In this document: piece after piece, positions 42,580 to 54,450 of the stretch
Layout of the letters: each line of letters opens with the position of its first letter
Numbering within the stretch: the first letter of the stretch is position 1
Source of the DNA: Kappaphycus alvarezii
Lineage: Eukaryota > Rhodophyta > Florideophyceae > Gigartinales > Solieriaceae
Length of the DNA: 64,000 nt
Direction of reading: 5' to 3'
NCBI GenBank assembly: GCA_002205965.3
Contig: NADL03000608.1
Span: 496,001-560,000, forward strand
Notes under the pieces: generated by a model
The model's input: the letters and a program-made list of their open reading frames with translations, nothing else
What the model was told of the DNA's origin: nothing
Databases searched by the model: none
Position numbers and translations under genes: made by a program

Positions 42580-44118
42580 ATGCCAAATGTCAACAACCAC
42601 ACGCCCGCCACCGCTACCGCGTCCCCGCCTTCTCCCGCCCTTCCACCCTCTCTCGATCCCCTTCTCCCCTCCCCATCTCTCTCCCCCCACACCACACCCA
42701 CCATGCCCCTCCACCCAAATCCCTACTCCTACCACCTGTGCCATGGCGGGTATATCCTCTGCTACTCGGCTCAGATCAACCTCGGCACCCTCACCTCCTT
42801 CATCTCGGTCTACCCGCCCCTCTTCTCTCCATCGCCTGGCTAGCAGGTCCTCTCCGGCCTCATCATCCAACCCCTCGTCGGTTACTTTTCCGATACCTGT
42901 CATCATCCGCTTGGTCGTCGTCGCCGTTTCTGATTTGCGGCGCCCTTCTCACAGCCTCTCCCTCCTCCTTTTTGCAAACTCGCATCGTCTCGCACATCTC
43001 ATCCATCCTCCAAACCACCCTCCTCATCCCTGCTAGCTATCGCTATTGCAGTCGGCGGCTTTTTTTGCATGGACTTTTGTGTCCAAGCTGTCCAGGCCCC
43101 ATTGCGAGCATTGGTTACCGATGTGTTTACCGTCCAGATCGTCACCGCGCAAATGCATTGATTGCCTTGTTCACAGGTGTTGGAAATCTGCTTGGCGGCG
43201 CTTTGGCGGGGGCACATTGGACTCAATGGTTGCACGGAAAGGTTGACAATGTCGATGTCGTCTTTGCAAGTGCTGCTCTTGGTCTGCTCATTACTACTGC
43301 AGTGTCCGTCGTGTCCACGCCGGAGAGACCGTTGGGACAGGTACGCCTTGTTGGGGGGAAGAAAGCAGTTCGTAGGAAGAATTGCTCAGGGGAGGAGGGC
43401 CGTTTGGAATTCTTGAGGGGCGTACCCAACCCTTTTGGCAAGTCTTTTGGTCCAACTTTGTACATGGTGTGGGTTTTTCACCCTATTTGTCTATTTAAAT
43501 ACTTGGGTCGGTACCAATGTCTTTGGCGGGGATGCGGTGGGGATGTCAAGGAAAAGGCTCTGTTTGAGAGCGGAGTACGGTTTGGTGGTATCGCCAATGC
43601 ATTGATGGCATTGGTTACCGTCGCCTACTCTTCGGTATACGGCATGGTCAGAGTCTGGGGGGTCAAGCCCGTCTATGCATTTTCGCAAGCGGTTGAGGCG
43701 TGTGTTTGTTGTCCTGCCCCCATTTATCAGAGGTAATGGAGGGGAACCTGGCTGGATGTTAAAGGCGGTGGTGCTAGTGGATGTGGGGATGATTGGCGTG
43801 GTTTGGGCCACAACTTTGGGTCTACCTTGGACTTTGGCTGGCAATGCCTTGGAAAGCGATGAATGGTATGCGGAGCGAGTAGGATTATTCACGACGTTAT
43901 TTAATGCCAGTCAGAGTTTTCCGCAACTAGTCGTAGCCCTGATAGCATATCCGATTTTGAGGATTATAGAGGATGTATCGGCGGTCATGTTTTTGGGCGG
44001 GGTCTGTTCCGCGGTAGGCGGCTTGTTTGTCATAGTTTTGCGAATTGATGACGCGAGGAAGGATGCCGGTGCGAAAGGATTGCCAAGACTACGGGACACT
44101 GCAAAGTTGTTGGAATGA
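42580..44118 (+). CDS. Sucrose-transporter-like sugar/H+ symporter, frame-broken
   Basis: Members of the plant SUT / GPH symporter group move sucrose or other disaccharides with protons through twelve membrane helices. Family blocks in order: HGGYILCYSAQINLG (helix 1), AWLAGPL and SGLIIQPLVGYFSDTC with HHPLGRRR (the helix 2-3 loop D...GRRRP), FLICGALLTA, AVQAPLRALVTDVF (the QGPxRAL(V/I)xDL block), ANALIALFTGVGNLLGGALA, then TLFVYLNTWVGTNVFGGDA (the WxGxxxxGG block), ESGVRFGGIANALMAL, LGLPWTLAGNAL and FNASQSFPQLVVAL near the end. Seven or so single-base frame changes separate them (for example near 42,830, 42,855, 42,925, 43,155, 43,425, 43,545, 43,720). Start chosen at ATG 42,580; a nearer ATG at 42,703 is possible. 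Stop 44,116-44,118. Pseudogene or uncorrected sequence. Confidence 0.75.
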
Positions 44119-45279
44119 AAATGGCGGTGAGGTGGGGTCCTTGCCCATACTGGCCATGGATCTCTTTGTACAGCGAGTCGCTTCATAGACGCGTCCAAGT
44201 TTGCATCCCAACCCATGCAACAATTGCAATCCTCATGTCCATGGCAAACCAAAGTCATCACCATCGCGCACCCAATTTCCCTACAAACGTCCGGCACCCG
44301 TATAGTGTTTCTCCCCGTCCCCTCTTCCTTAATTACCTCATCTATAACCTCTGCTACAAACGGCAAAACATCCGACGCCACCAAGCCCCGTCGCCACTTG
44401 AGAAACGCCCTTCGCGCTGCCGCCCTGGTTATTAAGCAACCGCAGACAGCAGGCGCTACTCTACAGGCGCTACCCTCGACACCGTCTTCTTTCCCCCCAA
44501 TCCATGCAGCACACACTGCAATCAATCCGGCCAGTATATCTCCCAGGCCTCCGCATCTCTTCAGGCTTCCATGCACCCCTATTTCCAATCCCTTTTCGAC
44601 ATCCTTCTCCCAGATCATGTCCACCTTTCCCTTCTCCACTATCACTACACCTTCCCCAGCCCACGCACCACTCTTTCTCCACTTGCTGCCCCCACTGCCT
44701 CCTCCAGCCTACCCATTTCCACCCGGTTCGGCGTCAAGTAAACCATCCCCCTACTCCCCCTCGAATCACCTCTCGGATCTCCTCTCTTCGTCCTACCCAC
44801 CACAGTGCATCCGCGTCCACGACCACCTGCTTCCCCTTTGCTCTCGCGTACTTCAACACCCTCTCCACCACTTTTCCTCCCTCTTTGTCCCTACCCAACC
44901 CAGGCCCAATCACTATTGCATGCACGCGATCCAAACTTTCGCATTCTTCTCCCAGGTACTGAAATCCTGGGTAGACAATCAAATCAGGTGAATACATCTT
45001 GATAGGGGTGGCCGCCTCTGCCGCACAGTAGACAAATACCAGTTCCGCACCGGCACGAAACGCAGCCATGGCAGCAAAGTACGGAGCCCCCGTGTATTCC
45101 AGGCTTCCGCCGATCACTGCGATCTTACCAGACTGTCCTTTGTAGGAGAGTCCGTCCAATGCCGGAGCATGAGCTCGAAGTAATTTCAGGGAAGAAGAGA
45201 AAGAGTCGTCGTTTTTGAAATCATTGAGTTCCTTGGAGAGCGGCTGCGGCGGTTGAGGGCGGCGGACATTTTGGACCAT
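43911..45279 (-). CDS. NAXD: ADP/ATP-dependent NAD(P)H-hydrate dehydratase
   Basis: This enzyme repairs damaged NAD(P)H hydrates made by heat or side reactions, working with an epimerase; it has a ribokinase-like fold. From ATG 45,279: GKIAVIGGSLEYTGAPYFAA, AFRAGAELVFVYC, VHAIVIGPGLGRD, KQVVVDADALWW, then LTPNRVEMGRLEEA, and the nucleotide-binding loop GSLKRCGGLGDILAGLIAV, followed by CGCLITRAAARRAFLKWRRG and SDVLPFVAEVIDEV. Two single-base losses shift the frame, one in a G run at about 44,740 and one at about 44,650. Conserved sequence ends near 44,300; the frame then stays open to 43,911, running antisense over the transporter's 3' end, so the true stop is uncertain. Housekeeping gene. Confidence 0.85.
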
Positions 45280-47128
45280 GGGCGGTGGAAGAAGATACGA
45301 GAGGGAGGGTTACCAAGTGGCTAGGGTGTGCGATCGTTGTGAATGTTGAAAAAAGTCCCGGAGGATGATGAGGGAGGAGTGGGATAGCAGTGATTAAAGC
45401 AAGGGTGCGGATGCCACTGAATCCGAGCATTTGAGCGTAAACGAATGTATTTTAGCGGAACAGTTCAAGATTCAAGCTCAACTGACAAGGGAATTGGTTA
45501 CTTTGGCAGCAAGGCGGATCAGCGGACATCATGAAATTACCTTCAGTCAGAGCGACTACAGCGGACGACGCCCTTATTTCGGGGCTTCAAGGTCACATTG
45601 CAAAAAAAGACAAATATTTCCCAACATCTTTATCCTGAGATGTAACCTAGGCCACGCCAAGGAACCTTAGACACAAGCGGTTACAAGTATACGTAGGGAA
45701 TACCTGCATGTTACACTTGCGTACAGGACAACCTGCGAGCACCCAGTCGGGCACGTGTTATAGCTGGGTACCGCATCTCAACTGCACTCACTTTATTACG
45801 AAAAATGACTCAAGTACTCCTTTGGCTGGTGTGCTCTTCTATCCCCTTCCACCCCAAGACTCACCGCCCGAAGCGCTTTGCGACCCCGTTCGTGAGGCAT
45901 CCTCCCACTCCTGGCAGACTCTACGCAGGCCCACATCTAGCTCCCCTCCCTTTCTCGTTGTCAAGACTTCCATTTTATTTTCTCTCCTCATTTTTCGAGT
46001 GCGAACTACCCACTAAATAATCAACCTCTTGTTATCTCGCTTCTTTCCAATCACGTCTCTTCACCGACCCTGTCAGTGATGTCGACACTGTCCGCTCAAT
46101 GCCTTCTGGTCGCCGGTCTTTCCCCTGTCGATAAGTTAGTCGCCCTCACCCTTACTTCTCTGGATTCATTCGTCATATCTTCCTGTGTACACCGAAGCAC
46201 TACCGACCTTTCGACTCCTTTTCTGTAAATCAATTCCTCTCTGACCTCCTTGGAATTATTCCCGCGCAGGAGTTACTCCACTCGCTTCAGGAACGTCCCC
46301 AGCACTACGCTTTGTCTGCATTCTGAACGCCTTTTCCAATATTTTTTGCTTCTCCAGAGTCCAATATTTCCTCCGCGCATCTAAAAATGCATCCTCTACT
46401 GCTGTTATACGGTAGCCTCCCGAAACCTTCCCACGTGCTTTTGTGCCGCCAAGTCGAACGAATCGCCTAAGCCTTTGAACCATCTTCAAGTGCTCTAGCG
46501 AACGGATTTTACTCTCGAGTTAACCTTGCCAAACTACGCATATCTGAAAATTTTGCCAGTTCTATGTATATGTAGAGTCACACCCGGACTATTCGGTGGC
46601 AATCGTAAGAGTTTTGTTCGTGTTTCGCTGCTTTCTGGGTTCGCTGTCCGAGACTTATCTCAGCTTCACCGTATTTTCCCAGTAGAAGCTTCCAAAGTTA
46701 CTGTTCCATCATAAAAACGACCGCCCTCCACGAAATTTCCGTCTGTGTGGCAGAATGAAACATCCATTATGTCTATCTCGCTAAAAAGCTTCCAGACCCT
46801 CACGCTACATTCATACAATTCTGATACGCTCCAACTGCAATTCTTTAAAGTTCGATGTATGGAAGGTTGCGATTATTCTGAAGAACTGCAACTGGTTTGG
46901 CCATATCGTCACACGTAGGTTTCATTTTTCAAATCCCACTTCTATAATTTGATGTATGATCGTCTTCCGATCTTGCTCGGCGTGATACTAAACTTTTTTT
47001 CTACGGAAACATAGCACTCAATCACTTCAAGAAAACTGAACGACCTGACTAATAATCTTATTGAGGCAAGAAACACTATGTCGTTTTTGTTTTAATGGGA
47101 ACCGCTTGGTAAATGGTTCGTCGAACAT
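45280..47128. other. Gene-poor spacer with weak coding hints
   Basis: No family recognised. The minus frame 46,256-46,489 (RRKYWTLEKQKILEKAFRMQ) and the plus frame 46,526-46,714 look mildly protein-like but have no partner. A new retroelement starts at 47,129. Confidence 0.35.
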
Positions 47129-47410
47129 TGTTGCGTGTTAGTTCACTGAGTCGGTAGTCGATGAGCCTTGAAAGCTTGAACGAAAAGTAGTTGAGAGTTG
47201 GTTCCTTGCCTGCCCCAGAAGTTGGGTTCAGCAAGGTTTATACAGAATAGCATAGAAAATGGAGTGTGGAACCGCTGGGTCAGCAGTAGAAATACATACT
47301 ATCCTATGAAAATAAAGGAAATGGAAATCTAATAATTCTAATAAAAACTTCAACTCTAAGTTGAGAAATTTAAATGCTGTGTTCGCTGTGCCCCGCTGGC
47401 ATACAGCACA
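47129..47410 (-). repeat. 3' LTR of the 47-kb Gypsy element
   Basis: Begins tgttgcgtgttag and ends catacagcaca; matches 52,119-52,396. Contains the hairpin ttcaactctaagttgagaa (47,349-47,367). Confidence 0.93.
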
Positions 47411-47428
47411 GTGCCCTCATTCTTAGCG

Positions 47429-47671
47429 TCAGATGTTCAGAAGACGTTTTGCTTGTTTGGCGATGCCAGTTAGACGGCGGCGCCTAAAGTATGCACGAAC
47501 TTTAGAAGGAACATCTTCAAACATGTTTTGGAGCGGTTCCCAGGAGTCACCATGATTTTTCAGCCCTTTCCGGGCAACTAATACTTCGAACTCTCCATTG
47601 ATTTCTCGTAAATTCTTGACCTTGTCTACTGCATACCAGACATGATCGGAGAAGTCTGCAATTTCTTTCAT
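47429..47671 (-). mobile_element. Chromodomain of the 47-kb Gypsy element
   Basis: Reads WYAVDKVKNLREINGEFEVL, KGLKNHGDSWEPLQN and MFEDVPSKVRAYF: the aromatic pocket and SWEP block of chromodomains. In chromoviruses this domain sits at the end of integrase and guides insertion toward chromatin marks. The related scrap at 7,383-7,619 on the plus strand shows the family has an older presence here. Confidence 0.75.
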
Positions 47672-47679
47672 TTAGACTT

Positions 47680-49450
47680 CTGTCCCAATGAGCGCGTCGG
47701 CATAAGGTTTGATACGGGAAAAATGTAGGTCCTCTGTCTCAATCGTAAGCAAATGTTCAACACGAACAATAAAGTTTGAAAGAAATTTTACGATACGCCT
47801 TGGCCCAACCCAATTTGCAGACATCTTTGTACGCGGTCCTTTAGAGCGAACGACAACAACATAGTCACCGACAACGGAATTGTAGGGATACACTCCTTTC
47901 CTAGTGTTGTGTCGTTCAACTGCCGATTTCCGTCTGGCCGACAAGCACTCTTTAACTTGTTTGTGCATATCGTCCAATGACTTCTGTAGTGCTTTCATAC
48001 CTAATTTTTGGAGCAGTCTTGCTGAATCAACAGAGTCAGCTTCTTTGAAACTGATAGCAGACAGTGCGACGACGAGTTGGTTGCCAGACTCCATCCCTGT
48101 CTGGAAAGATACAGGTGCACGATTGCCGAGGCGACGAGAAGTAGTATTATTGATGATACTTTGTATCGCTGGTACAGTAGTCGGCCAATCCGATTCAGGA
48201 ATCTTAAACTCAGCACTGAAGGCACGCATCACTCGAAGAATTTGTTTGCAGACGGCCTCGACAGTTCTATCTGACCACGGCACATATGGGGTAGAGAAGT
48301 TGTGTTTAGCTCCCAAAGTCTTCGCCAGTATCTCCCAAACTTCGTTTTTGAAGTGAATACCTTGGCCTGAAAACCATGAAAGAACAGGGACAAAGGTAGA
48401 GAAATATTCCATGAGAACCTCAGCTGTAGTCTCTGTATCCGCCTTTTCACAAAGCCCGTAGGAAGCAATAGCCAGAGAAATCATCTTTGAGTATGAGGAT
48501 ATACTCTTGTTATTAGATGATTGGCCGACGTAGAGGTAGTCGAAGTGTAACAATTCACTGACATGTTCAGCATGCATTTGAGATCCTAGAGGGCGACGGA
48601 TTTTGTCACTGCTTGCTGATATTAGACAGAAAAAGTAGCTTTGAACAAATGCTTTGATGTCCGATTGCATTCCGTTCCATTGTAGCTTTTCCTTGATAAC
48701 GTCACAAGTCGTTGTGTAACCCCGATGTCCTCCAAGACTACAATGAGCAGAAACAATGATTCCTAGTTGTAGATCCTGGTCTTCCTTAGGGACATTTATC
48801 TTTCTATTGGAGGTTTTCCATAGGGGAGGTTCATCTGAAGATTTGATATATCCTCGATTATCGGGTGGTGGATATTCCTCTTGCGATTTGTATACGACTT
48901 CAAGTGATGGAAGCTCGGGTTTGTCTTCAGTACGCAATGGCACTTTGATTGCACTCATACGTCTTGCAGGTGATTTTTCATAATCAGGAGCTGCCCAAAG
49001 AGTCAAAATATCAGCCCATAAGTTGCTTTCGCCTGGAATATGCTCGATGGTGAAGTTGAACTCAGCCAATCGGAGTGCCCACCGCTGGGCTTTGTTAACT
49101 ACATGTCTTGCTACATTTGAGTTGAAGCGACGTGGAGAAAGCATGTACAGCAATTTCTTGTGGTCCGTAAACAATGAGTATTCACCACATGCGACTAAGT
49201 TATGCGACAGTCGAATAGTTGAAGCCACAATGGCGTACGACTCTTTTTCAGGCATCGTCCAGCGAGGTGAGGAACCTCTGAATGATCCGGATACAAATCC
49301 AACAGGGTAGTGCTCCCACTCATGAGGAGGCTTCCCTGACTTAATTCTCGAATTGTCACTTGAGTAAGTACTACAGACCAATACGGTTCAGATGCATCAG
49401 TGAAGAGACAAAGGCGTTGATTCGGGTCGACAGTTGACAGAGTTGCTTGC
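47680..49450 (-). mobile_element. RNase H and integrase of the 47-kb Gypsy element
   Basis: RNase H: LCLFTDASEPYWSVVLTQ, then SYAIVASTIRL and LFTDHKKLLYML. Integrase: zinc region with AHCSLGGHRGYT, core beginning LLHFDYLYVG and a segment WSDRTVEAVCKQILRVMRA, then a C-terminal part with LSARRKSAVERHNTRKG and ANWVGPRRIVK (GPY-like). Fossil. Confidence 0.85.
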
Positions 49451-49699
49451 TCCTTAATCGCCATGATGAGGCTTTGAAATGCATCACAGTGCTCGCCCCC
49501 CCAAGCAGAGATAGGGCGATTGGTTAGACGGACCTTTTTGCGAGTTCTATTCTTAGTGTAATTGGCTTCAAGGAGGTCATGTAGAGGGGCGATGAGCTGC
49601 GAAAACTTAGGAGTAGCAGTTCTCATCCAATTAGCGCCTTCTACAAGTTCCATTAGTGCTCCTACAGTGGTAGATGTGCTCATACTCGTAAGAGCCTCG

Positions 49700-50500
49700 T
49701 ACTGACGTGGGTGAAATTTCACACCTTTCTTGTTTATAATTCGCCCGCAGAAATGGACCTCATTGGTAACGACTTGACATTTTGCAGTATTTAGTTTCAA
49801 TCCGCCGGCTTGCACACCTCAAATACCGCTCGTAGCCTTTGCAATAATGTAGATAATTCAGTCGAATCCCCAAGCAAGTCATCGAGGTAGATAAGCAAAT
49901 ACAAATGCTCAAATAGCGATTCCATTGACGATTGGAAATAAACAACAGCGTTAGTTGCACCGTGCAAAACTCGATTTGGAGTGTAAACACAGAACGGCGT
50001 GTGGAATGATTCACATTCACGCGATTCTTAAGCTAATGAAAATTGCCAATATCTGTGCAGGAAATCCAAATTGAACCACAGCTTCGAGCCAGTGAGTTTG
50101 GCGAGCAGAGGATCGGCGTGTTGCATTGGCCAGACAGTTTTCTTTGTCTGGGAGTTCACAGGTCGCAAGTCAACAGTAAAACGAAATCCCTCTATTCCAG
50201 GTTTTGGTACAATGAGCGGAGCACAAGCCCATTTGGATGCATTGTTCCGAACGATAAAACCAGCATTAATTAGCTCTTCAACTTTTTTCTTAAGAAAAAG
50301 AAGTTTGTTAAGGAGAGTAGGTGCGTTGCCGAACTTTGATTGGGCGACGTGGCCCTTCAAGTTCAATATGCATGGGTTGAACTGTGACAGGTGGATCTTT
50401 TCCTAATTTCACGCGGAAAATTTCTTTAAACTCTGTAATTAATTCTTTGAGTGTGACTCTGAGTTGTTTGTCCAGATGCTTTTCACCGCGAGATATCATG
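49700..50500 (-). mobile_element. Reverse transcriptase of the 47-kb Gypsy element
   Basis: Shows KVEELINAGFIVRNNASKWA, PLIVPKPGIEGFRFTVDLRP, KLTGSKLWFNLDFLHRYWQF and, about 49,880, an LIYLDDLLG catalytic block, followed by KLNTAKCQVVTNEVHFCGR. Typical Gypsy order. Fossil. Confidence 0.85.
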
Positions 50501-50749
50501 GAATCAATTTCGTTTGGAGTTCTGTTTCGTCCTGAACTCCGACCTCGACGTCCTTGTAATCAATGTCACCACCATCCTTCAAAGGAAAATTATCGTTGCC
50601 CTCATGTTGCAGATCTTTGTAGGTTCTATCTCAACTGTAGGCTTATCGATTTCGCTTGAAGAAGCTTAAGACCCAGTTTTCCGACTTTAGCAGAGTTATC
50701 TTCAATTTGAAGTTTTCTATAGTCGATAGAAGCCAAACATTCAATTTTG

Positions 50750-51780
50750 TCCGCTAGAAAGTCCTTAACATTAGTCCTGAGCTTTCAGGAAAGGGTTACC
50801 CAGAATGATTTCACCAGCGCAAACAGTTACGTTAGGGACATGATCATCGCTGTCCGAGAGAATCTTGACTTTTACGTTACGAAGTCGACAAGGCCCAGCC
50901 ATAGTCTGTATCAGGGAACTTATCTGAGCCGTACCTTTTGAGTAGACAGGATGTCTATCGATCGCTTTCAGTTTCTCAGGTTTAAAGAACCAGCGTGAGG
51001 GCGAGAAGACTCCTTGGTCACCAAGGAAGTTCACGATAGTCTCGGAGATAGCATCTGCATCAGCACCGAGTCGAGGCGACATGCAAAATTGAATCCACCA
51101 ATTTCAGCTCGAACCACTGCAGAATCATCAACAACGATGATCCCGAACCCAATCGGTTTGTAGGTTGTTCTTTGGCTTCATGTTGCACCAAAGCAGAGAC
51201 AATCGGTATGAATCCGCTTTTTTCTTCTCCCTAAATTCTTGTAGGAGCTTTTTTGCGTACTCCTTGTCCGTTTTCGGGCAATCTTTCACCAAGTTATTTC
51301 GTTGCAATTTGGATTCAGGCAAGGAGGAAGAGATTTTGGCTTGTCATTCGGAAAGCCTTCGTGACCTCTTTTTCACGGTAGAAGTAGGTTTCTAGGAGTG
51401 ACCGAGTCCCAGGACGATCTGTTTTTCTCGGTGCGCTCTTGGAGGACGGCCGTGGTGTAGATTCTCACGCAAAGGTATCACTTCCTCGAATATCTCAGCC
51501 TTGCCCGCCAAGTAATCCATAAACCCAAAGTAGTCACCCTTTAGCTCTGCTTTCTCAAGTGAATTGCATCTTGCATTCTCTTTTGAGTTGAATAGGCTGC
51601 AATACAGAAATGGTGTGCTTAACAGCCGCTTCTTGTGAATTTTCGACGAAGCTCCAACCTCGCTTTTCGCAAAGCTCGAGGTACGATGCAGACAACATGA
51701 CAAATCGGAGTCTTGCATCAGGTTCGCTGGCATCCAATTTCACGTGCCGCTTAACGTCTGCGAAAGCAGAATCCACAGAA
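50750..51780 (-). mobile_element. gag and protease region of the 47-kb Gypsy element
   Basis: Right part: gag text such as DSAFADVKRHVKLDASEPDA and SASYLELCEKRGW, then a KDCPKTDKEYAKKLLQEF knuckle-like segment. Left part (51,080-50,770) fits a protease-like region (SDDHVPNVTVCAGEIILGNP). Family assignment here leans on position. Confidence 0.6.
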
Positions 51781-52118
51781 AAGTTCTAACCCGGCCCGAT
51801 TTTCCTCCATCTTTGCTCTTATGACATCATCGTACAGTCCTGTAACGTTTGACATCAATGCCGAATACTCGAGCTCGTATCAACGACTTCAGAAACATTC
51901 CAGCAAAAAATGATCACAAGGATACAGCTGTCATACCATTCTGTGCGTTGACAGCGTCTTCGTACGCTTCACGTGCTGCTAAGAAGTCTTGTACGGCCTT
52001 TCGAGATATTGACCGAATTCTCGCGTCTGAATAGGAGCAAACAGTTGTGCCGGTGTGACACCAACGCCATTGTCCCATGTTGACCAACCGACTTACTGCG
52101 CGCAGCTGCAGTTTAAAC

Positions 52119-52396
52119 TGTTGCGTGTTAGTTCACGAGTCGGTAGTCGATGAGCCTTGAAAGCTTGAACGAAAAGTAGTTGAGAGTTGGTTCCTTGGCT
52201 GCCCAGAAGTTGGGTTCAGCAAGGTTTATATAGACTAGCATAGAACAGGGAGTGTGGAACCGCTGAGTCAGCAGTAGAAATACATACTAGCCTATGAAAT
52301 AAAGGAAATGGAAATCTAATAAATCTAATAAAAATTCAACTCTAAGCTGAGAAATTTAAATGCTGTGTTCGCTGTGCCCCGCTGGCATACAGCACA
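52119..52396 (-). repeat. 5' LTR of the 47-kb Gypsy element
   Basis: 278-bp partner of 47,129-47,410, followed by AACAT at 52,397. Carries a TATA-like ttatatagac (plus-strand view) at 52,226-52,235. Confidence 0.93.
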
Positions 52397-52401
52397 AACA
52401 T

Positions 52402-53110
52402 AAAGGAAATAAACAATTATATCAGCTCCGGTACAGATAAATTTCAGCTCCATAAAATGTTAATATTTATTGATTCAAAATTTCTACTAAATTGCCCCTA
52501 TTAATCTAGATAAAATATTATCAGTGCAAATCTCGTAGCTTATGCAGATTGTTGAAAACGGAAAATAATATATGTATCTTTTATCAAGGGCGTCAATTTT
52601 CAGATCAGGATCTGTATCCGAGAAGCTGTCTATAAAGCGGAGGAAAAACATTATGAAACCCATAGTTTTTCTCATCTGTGTCAGAGACTCTGGTTTTAGC
52701 CAAGTTTGTTATGTATACTTTTATTGGTTGATTTGATTGCCATTCTTTCCTTCACCCAACATGACAAAACAAATATCATTCTAAACGAAAGACTAATTAT
52801 TTTGAATTTATATCAATCTGTTATTTCTTTGAAAATCGTAAAAAATCTAATTTCTCGTATTGGTTATCGTTTTATTGCCAAAGATGACAGTATGTGAAAA
52901 TCAACGAACAAAATGAAATTAAACACTTCCTATAATATCCGATTAATTGATTTTTGAAATATAACAGAGTTTTTTTGCAGTCCTGCACCCATTTAATTGC
53001 ATTAAAGTTGGTCATGATTCTTACTGCAAGTAGAGTTTTTGTATCTTTCAGGGTTCGTCATTATCAGGTTAAGTTTAAAGAATAACTTCGGATCTTGTGT
53101 GATGGATATA
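52402..53110. other. AT-rich stretch, no recognised gene
   Basis: Composition resembles the 21.6-25.4-kb island. The plus frame 52,706-52,897 (LNERLIILNLYQSVISLKIV) is open for 63 codons but has no motif. The 47-kb Gypsy element sits at its left edge. Confidence 0.35.
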
Positions 53111-53240
53111 ACGAGGGAGAGGGAGCGAGGGAGCCAGACAGGAGTTAGGGAGAGAGCGGGAGAGCAGGAGAGAGAGAGAGAGAAGGCTAGAAAGAGTGTG
53201 GGACCGACAAGGAGAGATGAGAGAGGAGAAGGTGGTGAGG
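53111..53240. repeat. GA-rich low-complexity tract
   Basis: About 130 bp of nearly pure purine on the plus strand with gagaga and ggga runs, including an (ag)n core at 53,167-53,183. Confidence 0.85.
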
Positions 53241-53269
53241 AACTTTACTCAGGTAGAAGATGGAGAGAG

Positions 53270-54450
53270 ACCAGGGCTTATATAGACTTCAAGGCGAGTC
53301 GACTGCTAACAGCATTAGTTCAATGAGCCCGATTGCCGAATACTCCACACCGTTGTCGACAAACCGGCCAAAGCACTGCGTTAATCCAATCTGGTTCGTA
53401 GTGACGTGCCTCATATTGAACGTTATTTTTTTCTCTTTCTTCAGCCTGCCTGCGGTTGACATTGAAGCCTTTGTTGTTGCAGCTACTGGCTGCAACAAAC
53501 TGTGCAGCAGTGTCAGACGATTTGAAATTGTCACGAAGCGATTCATTCACATTATGGCTGGTCTTTCAGTGTCCAAACTTGTCGCATGAGTGGCAAGGCA
53601 TGCCCTTCAGTGCCGCAAATGAGTGCTTCCGGTTGTTCCTGTGGTTTGAAGAGCCTCAGTTGTTGAGGGTGCGCCTGGAACTACCGCCTCTCCTTGAGGC
53701 AGTCACCACACCAACGTTCGTGTGCTCGGATTTCTCGCACTGCTTCACGATACTCAAAACCTGCGAGTCCGTCACGACTTTCAGAAAGTCTTCATTGCTA
53801 GCCTGATCAGGAAAAGTTGTTCCTGTAGATGCAGCTGCAGAAGGCGCAGAGACACGTTGCGAATACTCGATGGAGGCATTGGTGAGCAGCATCAAAGAAG
53901 TGATGCACTGCGGCAACTTCGTGGTGCTTGAAAACGAATTGAACTTAGCAAAAGCCGCAAAAACGGGTCTCGAAAGTTTTCAATGATTCCGTTGGACCTT
54001 GGTGAAGATTTATCAATGCACTTAAACTTTCATAGGTCTCTGAAATAAATGACTTGAAATCACGCCGATAAACGACGTTTACAATCAGCTGTACGCCATT
54101 CTCAGAACGAAGCCGCTCCTTCGTAATCTCACCAGAGTGATCGGCAACCTGACCCTAAAGCTGTAAGTTTAGAATTACTCCTTGTAGCTGAGCTGGAATC
54201 TTGCTCGGACTGACATCAGAGAACGAGTCCTGGAACTCATTCCAGTCCTCGACTTCAATCTCTAAATTTCTCCTGGTTACCTTTGCCTTCTGTCCAGGGC
54301 GGCGTCTTCTCATACCACGCGAAAAGCGGACACGTCAGAATAGTTGAAGCAGAGTTAGCTGGTCCCATCACTAGCAAAAGTGATGGGGAACAATGATAGG
54401 GTCTCACAGGAACTGAGGCTGACAAACAACACAAGTCTATGAACTCAGGC
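53270..54450 (-). mobile_element. Gypsy gag-protease scrap
   Basis: The minus strand gives gag text (GEITKERLRSENGVQLIVNV, SALINLHQGPTESLKTFETR), a zinc-knuckle core CHSCDKFGH (about 53,590), and then a protease-like VDNGVEYSAIGLIEL (about 53,330-53,370). The order gag then protease on the minus strand is right for one element, but no reverse transcriptase follows on its left; a TATA-like ttatatagac at 53,278 and the GA tract may mark an LTR remnant there. Fossil with many breaks. Confidence 0.6.

Larger units (their letters stand above)
47129..52396 (-). mobile_element. Gypsy chromovirus-type LTR retrotransposon, full length
   Basis: A 5,268-bp element flanked by the 5-bp duplication AACAT (47,124-47,128 and 52,397-52,401), with short LTRs of about 280 bp. 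The minus strand runs gag (about 51,780-51,130), protease (51,080-50,750), reverse transcriptase (50,500-49,700), RNase H (49,450-48,950), integrase (48,850-47,680) and a chromodomain (47,671-47,429). Several breaks, roughly seven to nine; integrase and RNase H share one long open frame. LTRs are close (around a dozen differences by eye), so the insertion is fairly young. Unrelated in sequence to copies A and B. Confidence 0.92.

Noticed and set aside
44640-44740. Intron in the hydrate dehydratase gene
   Set aside because: Conserved family sequence continues through the region with only one-base shifts, so there is no room for an intron.
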